This document shows, one piece after another, positions 1-9,734 of a stretch of 64,000 nucleotides of DNA (the stretch's first letter is position 1; each line of letters opens with the position of its first letter). This DNA is from CAZMGT01 sp964565895 (GTDB taxonomy: Bacteria > Armatimonadota > Zipacnadia > UBA1398 > CAZMGT01): contig CAZMGT010000004.1 of assembly GCA_964565895.1 (NCBI GenBank), positions 1 through 64,000 on the forward strand, given 5' to 3'. The notes beneath the pieces were generated by a model, which was given only the letters and a program-made list of their open reading frames with translations, made no database searches and was not told where the DNA came from. Both the position numbers and the translations under genes were made by a program.

Positions 1-874
1 AGCACAGGCTGCGCAGGTACTCTACGTCGCGCTTAAGGACCTTCCGCCGCTCGCGCTGGGGAAACTTGCCCAGCGATTCGTCCTCGATGCACAGGTCGCG
101 CTCATAGCCCGCGGCGCGTAAGATGTCTACCACGCGCGCGTGGTCGATGTCGCCATCGGGGATGGGGCAGACGTACTTGCCATACTCGTAGCCCACTTCG
201 CGCTCGGTGTTGCGCATCTGCTCGGGATAGCTGATGTTCTTAATGTGGGTGTGCTTGGCGAGGGGGGCAAGCTCGCTGAGGATGTCGTACACGCGCTCCA
301 GGGGATGGCCGCGCCAGTAGAAGTTGCCCGTATCGATGGTCAGCCCCACGCGCTCGGACCCCACGGCCTCGAGCACGGCCTTGAGAAACTGCGGATCGTT
401 GCCCTGCCGGCCGTGGTTTTCGATCCCCAGCTCCACGTCCGTGTCGCTCGTTTGCGCGACGACCTCTTTCATGCACGAGACGAAGCGCTGGGTGCGCTCT
501 TCAAAGGGCAGCTCGCGCTCGCCACGCATCGCGGCATCGATGCGCACCACAGGCATGCCCAGGGCGTGGGCGGCGTTGACGACACGCACGACCCAGTCGA
601 TCTCCGCGGCAACGTCGTCGGCGTTAAAGTTATTGGCGACGAGAAAGCTCGTTGCCCGCACGCGGTGCTCGGCAAGGTGGTTTTTGTAGTCTTCGATAGC
701 CTCCGCGGAGTTTAGCACGAACTCGGGCCGCTGCTTTGTGGGAGAGATCGCGCGGACTTTCATCTCGCGGTCGATGTTCACCTCGATGGCGTCGAGGCCG
801 AGGTAGCTTAGGCCCTCGGCAATGTTCTCAAAGCCTCCGTGGATGAGGTTTACGTCGCGGATAGAGGGGTACAT
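1..874 (-). CDS. Sugar phosphate isomerase/epimerase-like TIM-barrel protein (3' end cut by window edge)
   Basis: The reading frame starts at ATG 874, with AAGGGAG about 11 bases upstream, and runs off the left edge, so about 291 residues are visible and the C-terminus is missing. The protein shows the xylose isomerase-like / AP endonuclease family 2 pattern: an early IEVNID strand, then VVRIDA, a GIENHGRQG motif, LTIDTGNFYW and a KHTHIKN motif. These Glu, Asp and His residues at strand ends normally bind a divalent metal. Family members isomerise or epimerise sugars or related polyols, so the exact substrate cannot be named. It is transcribed away from the membrane protease gene beside it. 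Confidence is high for the fold and low for the reaction. Confidence 0.85.
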   Translation of the reverse strand, partial: MYPSIRDVNLIHGGFENIAEGLSYLGLDAIEVNIDREMKVRAISPTKQRPEFVLNSAEAIEDYKNHLAEHRVRATSFLVANNFNADDVAAEIDWVVRVVNAAHALGMPVVRIDAAMRGERELPFEERTQRFVSCMKEVVAQTSDTDVELGIENHGRQGNDPQFLKAVLEAVGSERVGLTIDTGNFYWRGHPLERVYDILSELAPLAKHTHIKNISYPEQMRNTEREVGYEYGKYVCPIPDGDIDHARVVDILRAAGYERDLCIEDESLGKFPQRERRKVLKRDVEYLRSLC

Positions 875-970
875 CGCGCCCAGCGCTCCCTTCGCGCATG
901 GTTGGCCACGGGGCGGTGGCAGTGGGGCATTCCTCGGGGGCGGGGCGTTCTCCTTTGCCGAAAGGCAACG

Positions 971-2059
971 CTAGCCGCCATAAAGCCTGCGCCGGGAAGC
1001 TGCGGAGAGCATAAACGCCGTGGCTACGCTGTCGCGCGTAATGAGGCCCACGAGCTGGCCGGCGTAGGTCACCGGCGCGCTCGATAGGCCGGCCTCCATA
1101 AGCACGGTGTAGGCGTCGGAGAGGGGCAGGTAGGCGTCAATCCGCGGGAAGTCTGTGCGCATGACGTGGGCCACGGGGACGCCCATGCCGTATTCGTGCA
1201 GGCCGTTAAACATGTCGTCGCGGGTAATCATCCCCACGAGCTGGCCGTTGTGCACCACGGGGAAGTCATGCTGGGGGCCGCGCGTGGCGCGGGCGAGGAC
1301 GGCGCCCAGGGGCTCCTCGGGCGAGACGACCTCGATGTTCGTCATCATCACCTGGCTTACGGTAATTCCGCGCAGGGCGGTGCGCAGCTGAACCATGTGC
1401 TCCTCTTGGCCGGCGCCGAGGAAGATGAACACAGCGATGAGGATTAACCACGGGTTGAACAGCAGGCCGACAAAGGCAAGCATAATGGCAATCCCCTGGC
1501 CGATAACCGCGGCGATGCGCGTGGCCTGGGCGTAGTCCATGTGCTCGCCGAGGATGGCGCGCAGGACGCGCCCGCCATCCATGGGGAACGCGGGGATGAG
1601 GTTGAAGATGGCCAGGGCGAAGTTGACCACGCCGAGCTGGGCGAGAAAGTGCCCGCCCATGGTCCCCAGGTTAAGCAGCGCCTCGGCGCCGGAGAGGAGA
1701 AGCGCCACGCCTAAGAATACCGCGCCCAGAACAAGGCTTACCGCGGGGCCGGCGATGGAGATGAAAAACTCCTGCCGGGGGATGTCCGGGATGCGGTCCA
1801 TTTGCGCCACGCCGCCGATGGGCAGGAGCATTATCTGCCGCACGTTTACCCCATATGCGCGGGCGACAAGGCTGTGCCCCAGCTCGTGGGCGACTACGCA
1901 GCAAAACAAAGCGCAGATAAACAACATTCCCCGGATGGCATAGGGCACGCCGGTGCGCACGAACTCGCTTATCCCGACAAACAGCAAAAGCAAAAAGAAC
2001 GTCAGATGCACGCGCACGGCGATGCCAAACAGGCGACAAAGCTGAAATGACCACTGCAT
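971..2059 (-). CDS. Site-2 protease family membrane zinc metalloprotease with C-terminal CBS pair
   Basis: The 362-residue protein is an M50-type intramembrane protease. HELGH at residues 58-62 supplies the two zinc-binding histidines and the catalytic glutamate, and NLIPAFPMDGGR near residues 153-164 supplies the third zinc ligand (Asp). Hydrophobic segments surround both motifs. The last ~120 residues form two CBS repeats (MTNIEVVSPEEP and VMRTDFPRIDAYLPL), which in relatives bind adenine nucleotides. This matches the SpoIVFB-like CBS-containing subgroup of site-2 proteases, which cut transmembrane substrates such as anti-sigma factors. No obvious substrate is encoded nearby. The start at ATG 2059 has GAGGAG about 13 bases upstream. 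Confidence 0.93.
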   Translation of the reverse strand: MQWSFQLCRLFGIAVRVHLTFFLLLLFVGISEFVRTGVPYAIRGMLFICALFCCVVAHELGHSLVARAYGVNVRQIMLLPIGGVAQMDRIPDIPRQEFFISIAGPAVSLVLGAVFLGVALLLSGAEALLNLGTMGGHFLAQLGVVNFALAIFNLIPAFPMDGGRVLRAILGEHMDYAQATRIAAVIGQGIAIMLAFVGLLFNPWLILIAVFIFLGAGQEEHMVQLRTALRGITVSQVMMTNIEVVSPEEPLGAVLARATRGPQHDFPVVHNGQLVGMITRDDMFNGLHEYGMGVPVAHVMRTDFPRIDAYLPLSDAYTVLMEAGLSSAPVTYAGQLVGLITRDSVATAFMLSAASRRRLYGG

Positions 2060-2353
2060 GGGAAAACCGCTGCTCCTCGCATAAGTGGTGCCTCAGTTTA
2101 CACCATTCGTGCGCAGGGCGCACTAGCGAAGTTTTCTTAAGCGGCGGCTGGGCGAAAAGGCTGACTTTTGCGCAAGCCAAGCGATTGCAGGACGGAAAGA
2201 CGGGGGCGAAGATTTGGAATTTATAAAAAGAGGTTGTTAGAAATGAGGGACGAAACGGTATCATGGAATTGGGAGGCTTGGGCCTGAGCGCGCTCGCTTT
2301 GGGGCGGGGCGGGCTCGCGGGGGCGAAAAATGTGTGCCGGGGAGGAGCTGGTA

Positions 2354-5083
2354 ATGTCTTTGCCACGGGTTTGCCCCTGGGTTTTGCTCGTCGGTTTATT
2401 AGCGACGGTTGGCCTGGGACAAGCACGCGCTGAGGATGTTCCCCAACCCCCTCCGGACGACCCACTTTTTTCGGGCATCGAGTCCCCCTCGGTAGATGTC
2501 GGCCGCGGCACGGGCGAGTTTCACGAGGTGGCCCAGCTTGCCAGCCGGCTTACGGCCTACAACAGCCACGACGACGCCCGGCGCGCGACCTATACCTGCT
2601 GCCGGCCCGACCAAAAGGAGCAAATTCGCCGCGCGAAAAAGGCCAACGACGCGTTTTTGAACCTCTACCCGACAAGCGACTTCGCCGACAACACCCTCAT
2701 GCACATGGCGCGCATTGCCCGCGTCGAGCGCAACTTTCGCGACGAGATGGAGGCCTACCAGCGGCTGGTGACCCAGTTTCCGACAAGCGACTTCGTAGAC
2801 GACGCCCTGTGGCACATGCAGCAACTGCACCAGCGTGATTCGGCCACGGAGGAGCGCATTCGCTGCCTGCAGTTGCTGATCACCCAGTTTCCGCGGAGTC
2901 CCTATCGCTGCCGGGCGATGACCGCGCTCGCCGAGGCGCTGATGCGCATTAACGAGCGCGACGCGGCGATCGAGGTGCTCGCCGCGAAGGTGCGCGAGTA
3001 TCCCAACTGCCCGACGAACGACAAGGCGCTTATGGCCATTGGCAAGGCGCACCAGGACCTGGGCGAGTGGGAGGCGGCGATCGCGGCTTATCGGACGATC
3101 GTCGAGCAGTATCCGTTCAGCGACGAGGTAGACCAGGCGATGTTGGAGCTGGGCAACTGCCTGCGCGCGGCGCGGCAGCCCATTCCGGCGATCGAGGTGT
3201 ATCAGGAGCTGATCGCGCGGTTTCCGGGGAGCCCCGCGGCGCGCCGGGCAATGCGCGAGATCAATGCGTTGCGCCCGGGAGCGTACAATCTGCGCCAGCC
3301 CATGCCCCAAGATGTCGCCCAGCGCTTGTTCGACCGCGCCAAGCACCACCAAAACTATGGCGAATATTTGCTTGCCGTGCGCGCCTACCAGGAGTTTATG
3401 CAGCGCTTCCCCGGGCACGACTTGTGGGACGACGCATTGTTTAACATCGGCAAGTGCTTCGAGGAGCTAAACATTCTGTGCAAGGAGATCAACAACGCCG
3501 AGGGGCCGGAGGACTTGTTTAAGCGGCAGGCGCGGTGGATCGCGGCCACGGGCCAGCGCATTACAAACACAGGCAAGAAGTTGCAGACAGCGAGCGACGC
3601 GATTACCGCCTATTTGCAGCTTGTCGCTGGCGCCCCGGGAAGCTCGCTGCGCGCCGAGGCGCTGTATCGCATCGCGAAGATCTATGAGGAAATGGAGATG
3701 CCCGCCGCCGAGGCGTGGACCTACCAGCAGCTAATCATTAACTTCCCGGGGAACGAGCACGAGTCCGAGGGTATGTATCGCACGCTCAAGTACTATGCCG
3801 AGCACGCCAACTATCCCGAGGTAAAGGCGATCTACGCCCCGCTCGCCGCGGCGTTTCCCGAGATCTTCCCCCCGAACATCATCGACTACCCGGACCTGTT
3901 CCGGGCGATGATGAAGACCTATTACAAAGAGGCCGCGTTTCAGTGGGAGGAAGACCACCATCATCACATCGGCTACGCCATGTCGCCGATGGATCTTGAG
4001 GACGACGCGATTTACTTCTTGGGCACCCTGCAGATCTCCAACGGGCACGTGAAGGAAGGGGTAAAGCGGCTGGCGCTGTTGCGCGCGCGGCCCGACAGCG
4101 ATCACGCCGCGCCGGCGCTGTTCTGCATGGCGCGCGGGCTGGAGCGCCTGGGACGGGCCAAGGAGGCCGTGGAGATTTACCGCGTGCTTGTTGAGCAGGA
4201 GCCGCTGAGCGGCTTGGCCGACGACGCGCAAAAATGCATCGAGGAGCTGGCGAGCGGCAGCCCCACAGCGCAGGAGATCGCCAAATATCGGGAGATTGCC
4301 CAAAGCGCAACGAAAAACCGCATCGACAACTACGACATGTTCTTCGGCAAGAACGTTGTGGTGTTCATGCCGCTTACTGTGGCCCCGCTCGTGCGCGCGT
4401 ATAACCTGCCCAACATTTGGGACCAAGCGCAGGAGAGCTTGGCCAAGTGGACGGGTCTTACGGAGCGGCTTGAGGAGAAGCAGGTTATCCTGCTTGACAC
4501 GACGCCGGGGGCGCAGGCGGGGAAGGTCATTCGCCTGTGCGCAACGGACATCTCCGACCCCCCGCGCTGGGGTTTGGGGCTGGCGCAGCTTGCGCAAAAC
4601 TTCATCTCCGACCCCCGATGGGCGGTGCTCCATCAGAGCGGCCAGGCGATGGTTCAGGCGTTTGTCATGCTCGCCGCGGCAAACCTGCAGTATGACCTGG
4701 TGAGCGAGACGCGGGACACGATCGGCAGCGCGTCGGCGGTAAAGCTGCCGCATGAGAACCTCGTGCGCCAGCGCGAGCGCTGCCTCGCCGCGCTGCAGGA
4801 CTATGTGCGCGAGGGGGCACGGCTGGCGAACCTCAAGCCCGATGCGGCGCTGGGGATGCTCCTGGCGTTGCTCGACGCCAACGGCTATGGGGACAACGGC
4901 TTGGTGGATTGGACGCCGTATAAGCGGTTCTTCCTCGCGCTGCAGTCGCTGCCCGACAGCGAGCGCAACCCGCAGAGCCAAGAGCAGGCGCTGTCCGTGC
5001 TGAGCAAATGCCTGAGCACGGCGTTTAACACCGACCTCACCCCGGCGCTGTCGCAGTGGGGGTTTCCCTTCGGCCGCGGGTAG
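2354..5083 (+). CDS. Secreted tetratricopeptide-repeat protein
   Basis: I chose ATG 2354 because GGAGGAG stands just upstream and the resulting N-terminus (MSLPRVCPWVLLVGLLATVG followed by a LGQARAED cleavage region) is a typical Sec signal peptide; an in-frame ATG 24 bases earlier would spoil it. The mature ~885 residues consist mainly of TPR/outer-membrane-lipoprotein-like helical repeats, each with the pattern YPxSDxxDxAL or FPxSPxxxxA, especially in residues 60-330 and 420-620. The rest is unassigned. Such repeats act as protein-binding scaffolds in the periplasm or cell envelope. It ends 18 bases before the radical SAM gene and is probably cotranscribed with the three genes that follow, suggesting a structural or tethering role for that module. 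Confidence 0.88.
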   Translation: MSLPRVCPWVLLVGLLATVGLGQARAEDVPQPPPDDPLFSGIESPSVDVGRGTGEFHEVAQLASRLTAYNSHDDARRATYTCCRPDQKEQIRRAKKANDAFLNLYPTSDFADNTLMHMARIARVERNFRDEMEAYQRLVTQFPTSDFVDDALWHMQQLHQRDSATEERIRCLQLLITQFPRSPYRCRAMTALAEALMRINERDAAIEVLAAKVREYPNCPTNDKALMAIGKAHQDLGEWEAAIAAYRTIVEQYPFSDEVDQAMLELGNCLRAARQPIPAIEVYQELIARFPGSPAARRAMREINALRPGAYNLRQPMPQDVAQRLFDRAKHHQNYGEYLLAVRAYQEFMQRFPGHDLWDDALFNIGKCFEELNILCKEINNAEGPEDLFKRQARWIAATGQRITNTGKKLQTASDAITAYLQLVAGAPGSSLRAEALYRIAKIYEEMEMPAAEAWTYQQLIINFPGNEHESEGMYRTLKYYAEHANYPEVKAIYAPLAAAFPEIFPPNIIDYPDLFRAMMKTYYKEAAFQWEEDHHHHIGYAMSPMDLEDDAIYFLGTLQISNGHVKEGVKRLALLRARPDSDHAAPALFCMARGLERLGRAKEAVEIYRVLVEQEPLSGLADDAQKCIEELASGSPTAQEIAKYREIAQSATKNRIDNYDMFFGKNVVVFMPLTVAPLVRAYNLPNIWDQAQESLAKWTGLTERLEEKQVILLDTTPGAQAGKVIRLCATDISDPPRWGLGLAQLAQNFISDPRWAVLHQSGQAMVQAFVMLAAANLQYDLVSETRDTIGSASAVKLPHENLVRQRERCLAALQDYVREGARLANLKPDAALGMLLALLDANGYGDNGLVDWTPYKRFFLALQSLPDSERNPQSQEQALSVLSKCLSTAFNTDLTPALSQWGFPFGRG

Positions 5084-5101
5084 CAAGGCCTGGGCTGGGC
5101 G

Positions 5102-6214
5102 ATGACCGAGGGCACCACGAGACGAGGGTTTCTCGCGCGCGCCTTGCGTGGGGCGTGTGCGCTGTGCGCGGGTGGCGCGGCGCTCGCTGCGGACAGCGGC
5201 GAGGCAAGCGGCCTTGTGCGCGCGAACTATTGGCGCACGCTGGGCGACGATGTGCACTGCCAGCTTTGCCCGCGCGGGTGCACCGTGGCGCAGAACGAGC
5301 GCGGGTTTTGCGGCGCGCGGGAGAACCGCGGCGGCGTATATTACACCATGGTTTACGGAAAGGTCGCCGCGCGGCGCATAGACCCCATCGAAAAAGACCC
5401 CCTGTTTCACTTTAAGCCCGGAATAAAGACGTTCGCCATCGCCACGGCGGGGTGCAATATGGACTGCAAGTTTTGCCAGTCGTGGGAGATGGCGCTGTCG
5501 CGGCCGGAGGACGTGCCCTATGTAAAAATGAGCCCCAAGGAGGTCGTCGCCGAGGCGATAAAGCGCGGCTGCCGCGCTATTTGCTACACCTATACGGAGC
5601 CTGTGAACTTCATCGAGTACGCCATTGACGTGGCCAAGGAGGCGCACAAGCACAAGCTGCTAAACGTGTGCCACACGGCAGGCTATATTAACCCCGAGCC
5701 GCTGGCCGATCTGTGCGAGTATATGGACGCGTTTAACTTCGACCTGAAGGGGCACACGGAGAAATTCTATGCGGAGGTATGCCGGGCGCGGCTGGCGCCT
5801 GTGCTGCGCGCGATAAAGCAGGCCAAGCAAAGCGGCCGCTGGGTGGAGATTACCACGCTGGTTATTCCCACGCTCAACGACAGCGAGCAGGCGATTCGCG
5901 CCATTGCGCGGTGGATTCGGCTGACGTTGGGCGCGAATACGCCGTTTCACCTAACGCGGTTTTTCCCGCAATATCAGCTTAAGAAGCTGCCCGCGACGCC
6001 CATCCAAAAGCTTGTTGACCTGCGCAAGGTGGCGTTTGGCGAAGGGTTGAACTACGTCTATGTGGGCAACGTGCCCGGGCATCCGGGAGAGTCCACCTAT
6101 TGCCCAAAGTGCAGCGCGCGTGTCGTGTGGCGGGTGAACTATGAGGTGCGGCAGGTGGCGCTGCGCGCTGGGCGGTGCCCCGTGTGTGGGATGAAAATTC
6201 CCGGAATTTGGTAA
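5102..6214 (+). CDS. amrS: AmmeMemoRadiSam-type radical SAM enzyme with twin-arginine signal
   Basis: The 370-residue protein carries the radical SAM motif CxxxCxxC at C118, C122 and C125 (CNMDCKFCQSW), an upstream cysteine set CQLCPRGC with a further Cys at 70, and a C-terminal zinc-ribbon pattern CPKC...CPVC. The layout and the phrases GHTEKFYAE and TLVIPTLNDS match the radical SAM member of the AmmeMemoRadiSam group, whose reaction is not established. The N-terminus TTRRGFLARALRGACALC looks like a twin-arginine export signal, which is unusual for an enzyme that uses SAM. The Memo and AMMECR1 partners are absent from the window. The next gene, a DUF362 protein, also has a Tat-like signal and follows after 13 bases. 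Confidence 0.88.
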   Translation: MTEGTTRRGFLARALRGACALCAGGAALAADSGEASGLVRANYWRTLGDDVHCQLCPRGCTVAQNERGFCGARENRGGVYYTMVYGKVAARRIDPIEKDPLFHFKPGIKTFAIATAGCNMDCKFCQSWEMALSRPEDVPYVKMSPKEVVAEAIKRGCRAICYTYTEPVNFIEYAIDVAKEAHKHKLLNVCHTAGYINPEPLADLCEYMDAFNFDLKGHTEKFYAEVCRARLAPVLRAIKQAKQSGRWVEITTLVIPTLNDSEQAIRAIARWIRLTLGANTPFHLTRFFPQYQLKKLPATPIQKLVDLRKVAFGEGLNYVYVGNVPGHPGESTYCPKCSARVVWRVNYEVRQVALRAGRCPVCGMKIPGIW

Positions 6215-6227
6215 CGGGAGCGCGCGG

Positions 6228-7202
6228 ATGAGACGCAGCGGACGGAGAGAGTTTATCCGGCGCGCGCTGGGCTTTGCCTGCGGCGCGGCGCTGGGCGGAG
6301 GGGCGTGGGCGCAGGGGAAGGCGCGCGTGGCGCTCGTTGAGGCGCCGGAGCTAAGCGAGGTTTCCGGCCGGGCGCGGCGCGAGGTTTATGGAAAAATGCT
6401 TGCCCAAGCCCTGCGCTGGCTGGGGCTGAGCTTTCGCCGCCTGTTCTCGCGCCACGACCGCGTGGGAATTAAGGTTAACTGCTTGGGCGGGCCGCACATG
6501 TGCACCGACCCCCAGCTCGCCTATGCCATCGCCGAGCGGCTGCTCTTTGATGTCGGCGTTAACGTAAACAACATTATCGTGTTCGACCGGCAAGACGCGG
6601 AGCTTGCCGAGTGCGGCTATATCCTAAACACCGGCGCGCGCGGCCTGCGTTGCATGGGCAACGACAACCCCAAAGCAGGTTATGAGGAGCGGCTGACGCG
6701 CGAGGGCGCGGTGAGCACGAGGCTGTCGAACATTGTTACGACGATGATCACCGCGCTGGTGAACGTGCCCGTGCTTAAGGACCACCGCATTGCCGGGCTT
6801 ACCGCGGCGCTAAAGAACCACTTCGGCTGCATCCACAGCCCGAACAAGTATCACCCCGGGCGGTGCGATCCGTTTGTCGCCGACGTAAACATGATCCGCG
6901 CCATTCGCAACAACCAGCGGCTGATCGTGTGCGACTGCCGCGAGGTGCTCTACGAGGGCGGGCCGGACGACGCGCCGGAGTATCACTATCGGCGAAATGC
7001 GATTTTGGTGAGCACCGATCCCGTGGCCCTGGACGTAATCGCGTGGCGTATGGTGGACGCGATACGGAACAAGCATGGGCTTGGCACGCTCGCCGAGGTG
7101 GGTCGGCCGCCGACGTATATTGCCACCGCAGCAAGCGCGGACTATAACCTAGGCGTGGGGGAGATGGGGCGCATCCAGCTCATCGGCGGAGACCTGCTGT
7201 GA
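6228..7202 (+). CDS. DUF362 domain protein with twin-arginine signal
   Basis: This 324-residue protein begins with RRSGRREFIRRALGFACGAA and an AWAQ cleavage site, a twin-arginine signal typical of proteins exported with a bound cofactor. The body has DUF362 features: VGIKVNCLGGP near residue 80, a VPVLKDHRIAGLTAALKNHFG segment near 185-205, a conserved-looking HPGRCDPFVADVN stretch and DPVALDVIAWRM near 265. DUF362 proteins are often linked to iron-sulphur or redox genes, but no function is proven. No CxxC ferredoxin cluster is visible here. The stop overlaps the start of the next gene (GTGA), indicating translational coupling to the membrane protein with the spermidine synthase-like domain. 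Confidence 0.88.
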   Translation: MRRSGRREFIRRALGFACGAALGGGAWAQGKARVALVEAPELSEVSGRARREVYGKMLAQALRWLGLSFRRLFSRHDRVGIKVNCLGGPHMCTDPQLAYAIAERLLFDVGVNVNNIIVFDRQDAELAECGYILNTGARGLRCMGNDNPKAGYEERLTREGAVSTRLSNIVTTMITALVNVPVLKDHRIAGLTAALKNHFGCIHSPNKYHPGRCDPFVADVNMIRAIRNNQRLIVCDCREVLYEGGPDDAPEYHYRRNAILVSTDPVALDVIAWRMVDAIRNKHGLGTLAEVGRPPTYIATAASADYNLGVGEMGRIQLIGGDLL

Positions 7203-9511
7203 GGCGCGTGACGGCGAGCGGGTTTGCGCTGGCGGTGTATGGATTTGCCACGATGGCCGGGCAAATCCTTATTTTGCGCCAGCTTATCGCTGTTCTCTAC
7301 GGCAACGAGCTGTCTATCGGCCTGTTTTTGAGCGCCTGGCTTGTGCTTACCGCGCTGGGCAGCGCGCTGCTTGGGCCGCTGCTCGCGCGCCTGCCCTGGC
7401 CCGAGGCAGTGTTCGGCGCGCTGCAGGTTTTGTTCGGCCTGTGCTTGGTCGGCGAGCTAGTTGTGGTCCGCCTCGCCCGGCAGATCTTTTACCCCGAGGT
7501 GCTCCTGGGCGAGCTTGTCGGCGTGCGCGAGATCCTCCTCGTTCCCCCGCTGATCCTCGCGCCCATTTGCGTGCTCTCCGGCGCGCAGTTTACCGTGGGC
7601 TCGAAGATGCACCGCGACCCGGGGCTGACCTACGCCGCGGTGGCCGCGGGCGACCTGCTCGGGGGGCTTTTGGTAAGCAGCGTGCTCGTGCTTTGGCTCG
7701 GGCCATTTGCCCTGGCCGGCGCGGTGCTTGTGTTGAGCTTTGTCGCCGCGGCGGTGCTCGCCCGGGGGCGGTGGCGCTTGGCCCTGGGGGTATGCACCGC
7801 GGCGGTTGCCGTGGCGCTTTGCCTGGGGCGCCTGCCGGCACTGCTCGACGTGGCAACCCTCGCCCGCGAGTGGGCCCCGCTGCGCGTGGACAGCAAGGTT
7901 AACTCCGTCCACGGGGAGATCGTCGTTACCGGCACAAAGGAGCTGTTTACGTTCTACCAAGGCGGGGAGATCGTCTTTCAGATACCGGACGAGCACACGG
8001 TGGAGGACCTGATCCACTTTCCCCTGCTGGCGCACCCACGGCCGCGCTCGGTGCTTTTGGTTGGGCTGGGCGTGGCGGGGGGCGTAGCCGAGGCGCTTAA
8101 GCACGGCGTGCAGCGGGTGGACTATGCCGAGCTCGACCCGCGGCTGTATCGCGTGGGCTTGCGCTATGCGCGGCTGCTGGGAAAGAGGGACATCGTCCAA
8201 AGTCTGCGCGACAGGCGCGTGCGCGTGTTTCTCGAAGACGGCCGGCTCTACATTCGCCGCACGCACGAGCGCTACGATGCCGTGCTCGTCAACGTGCCCG
8301 ACCCGGGGACGATTCAGCTAAACCGGTTTTATACGCTGGAGTTTTTCCGCGAGGTGCGGCGCATCTTAAACCCCGGGGGCATTGTCTCGGTAACCATTTC
8401 CTCAAACCCCGTGTTTTTGGGCGACAACCAAGCGCGGCTAAACGCGTGCGTTGTGCGCACCATGGCCGCGGTGTTCGAACACGTAGCGCTCCTGCCCGGG
8501 GACGAGATGATCGTCGTGGGCACAACGAGCGAAAAGCCGCTGGCCACGGACGCCGAGACGCTTGCCCGCAGGCTGCGCGAGCGGAAGATCAACAACCTCT
8601 ACGTCACGGAATCCTACATTACCGTGGGCTGCGACCGCACGCAGCCGTTTACGCGGGAGCAAGTGCTTGCTGCGCTTGCCCGCGTCCCGCCATTGGCGCT
8701 AAACCGCGACTTTTTCCCCGTGTGCAACTTCTACCAAACGAGCTTTTGGAGCGCCCTGATTGCCGAGCGCGGGGAGAAGTCGTGGGCGGAGCGCGTGCTT
8801 GGCGCGGCGGCGCGGACGAAGCTGGAGCATATTCTCGCGGCGCTTGTTATCATCGCCCTGCTCCTGAGCGCTGCGGGCCGCGCCGCGCCGCGCTTGGGCC
8901 CGCTTGTTCTGCTGGGCAACGTGGGGGCAATGGCGTTTGTCGGCCTGACGCTTGAGGTGGCCATTTTGTTCGCGTTTCAGGCGATCTATGGCTATGTCTA
9001 CTACAAGATCGGAATGCTCGACGCGGCGTTTATGGTGGGCAGCGTGGTGGGCTCGCGCTGGGGCTCGGCGTTGCTGCGCGATAGAGAAGGATGGCGAAGC
9101 AAGCGTGCGCTGTCGTGGATGTGCGTGGGAATTAGCGAGCTGGGGGCGGCGTATACCATTGCCGTTCCCGCGTTGATTTTCGCTCTGGCCCAGTTTCGCC
9201 ACGCCGCGGCAACGTTTGTGGCAATGCAGGTTCTCTTTCCCGTGCTCGCCGCGGTGGCCGGGTTTCTCGTGGGGTTGATCTTTCCCCTAGCCTGCCGGCT
9301 GCTCGTGCGCGGGGACGAGGAGGAGGCACAGCACCGGCCGGCGGGGCTTGTCTATGGCGCAGACCTTGCCGGCGCGGCCCTAGGCAGCTTTGCCGCGGGA
9401 GCGGTAGTTATTTTGGCGTTTGGGCTGTGGGGGACGTGCGCCGTGGCCGCCGCGGCGCTGGCCTTGGCCGGCTTGGCCTGGGCGTTTGTCGCGCCGCGGG
9501 CGTTGGGCTAG
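7199..9511 (+). CDS. Polytopic membrane protein with central spermidine synthase-like domain
   Basis: The GTG start at 7199 overlaps the preceding stop by 4 bases. Of 770 residues, about 1-215 form a set of hydrophobic helices, 220-510 form a soluble Rossmann domain, and 530-770 form further helices. The soluble part has the aminopropyltransferase/methyltransferase nucleotide loop GLGVAGG near residue 286, an acidic residue after the next strand (DYAELDPR), EDGRLYIRR and YDAVLVNVPDP, which align with SpeE-type enzymes. Family knowledge suggests binding of SAM or decarboxylated SAM, but the substrate of these membrane-embedded fusions is unknown. Together with the upstream radical SAM gene this makes two SAM-related proteins in one cluster. 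Confidence 0.88.
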   Translation: MRRVTASGFALAVYGFATMAGQILILRQLIAVLYGNELSIGLFLSAWLVLTALGSALLGPLLARLPWPEAVFGALQVLFGLCLVGELVVVRLARQIFYPEVLLGELVGVREILLVPPLILAPICVLSGAQFTVGSKMHRDPGLTYAAVAAGDLLGGLLVSSVLVLWLGPFALAGAVLVLSFVAAAVLARGRWRLALGVCTAAVAVALCLGRLPALLDVATLAREWAPLRVDSKVNSVHGEIVVTGTKELFTFYQGGEIVFQIPDEHTVEDLIHFPLLAHPRPRSVLLVGLGVAGGVAEALKHGVQRVDYAELDPRLYRVGLRYARLLGKRDIVQSLRDRRVRVFLEDGRLYIRRTHERYDAVLVNVPDPGTIQLNRFYTLEFFREVRRILNPGGIVSVTISSNPVFLGDNQARLNACVVRTMAAVFEHVALLPGDEMIVVGTTSEKPLATDAETLARRLRERKINNLYVTESYITVGCDRTQPFTREQVLAALARVPPLALNRDFFPVCNFYQTSFWSALIAERGEKSWAERVLGAAARTKLEHILAALVIIALLLSAAGRAAPRLGPLVLLGNVGAMAFVGLTLEVAILFAFQAIYGYVYYKIGMLDAAFMVGSVVGSRWGSALLRDREGWRSKRALSWMCVGISELGAAYTIAVPALIFALAQFRHAAATFVAMQVLFPVLAAVAGFLVGLIFPLACRLLVRGDEEEAQHRPAGLVYGADLAGAALGSFAAGAVVILAFGLWGTCAVAAAALALAGLAWAFVAPRALG

Positions 9512-9734
9512 GCTGAGGGCTGCTTTGCGCAAAAATTTCCCGGGTATCATTTGTCGCACAGCGGAGGGAACGGGGCAGGCGGCGGGGAAACCTCTGCCCG
9601 CGCGGAGAGCGCGAGCGCAGCGGTTGCGCGCTTTGCGCGGCGCTTTGGCGCAGGTCGCTGATGACGGTTGTGGAGTGTCCGCGGGCCGGCCAGCGAGGAG
9701 GTGATGGCCAGGCGGCTGGCTGCGGCGAAGATTA

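Noticed and set aside
2109..2123. Palindrome GTGCGC-AGG-GCGCAC upstream of the site-2 protease gene
   Set aside because: A 6-bp GC-rich palindrome is expected by chance at this base composition and has no further support as an operator.
3731..5653. Open frame of 640 codons on the minus strand
   Set aside because: It covers two well-supported plus-strand genes (TPR and radical SAM) and shows no protein-like motif.
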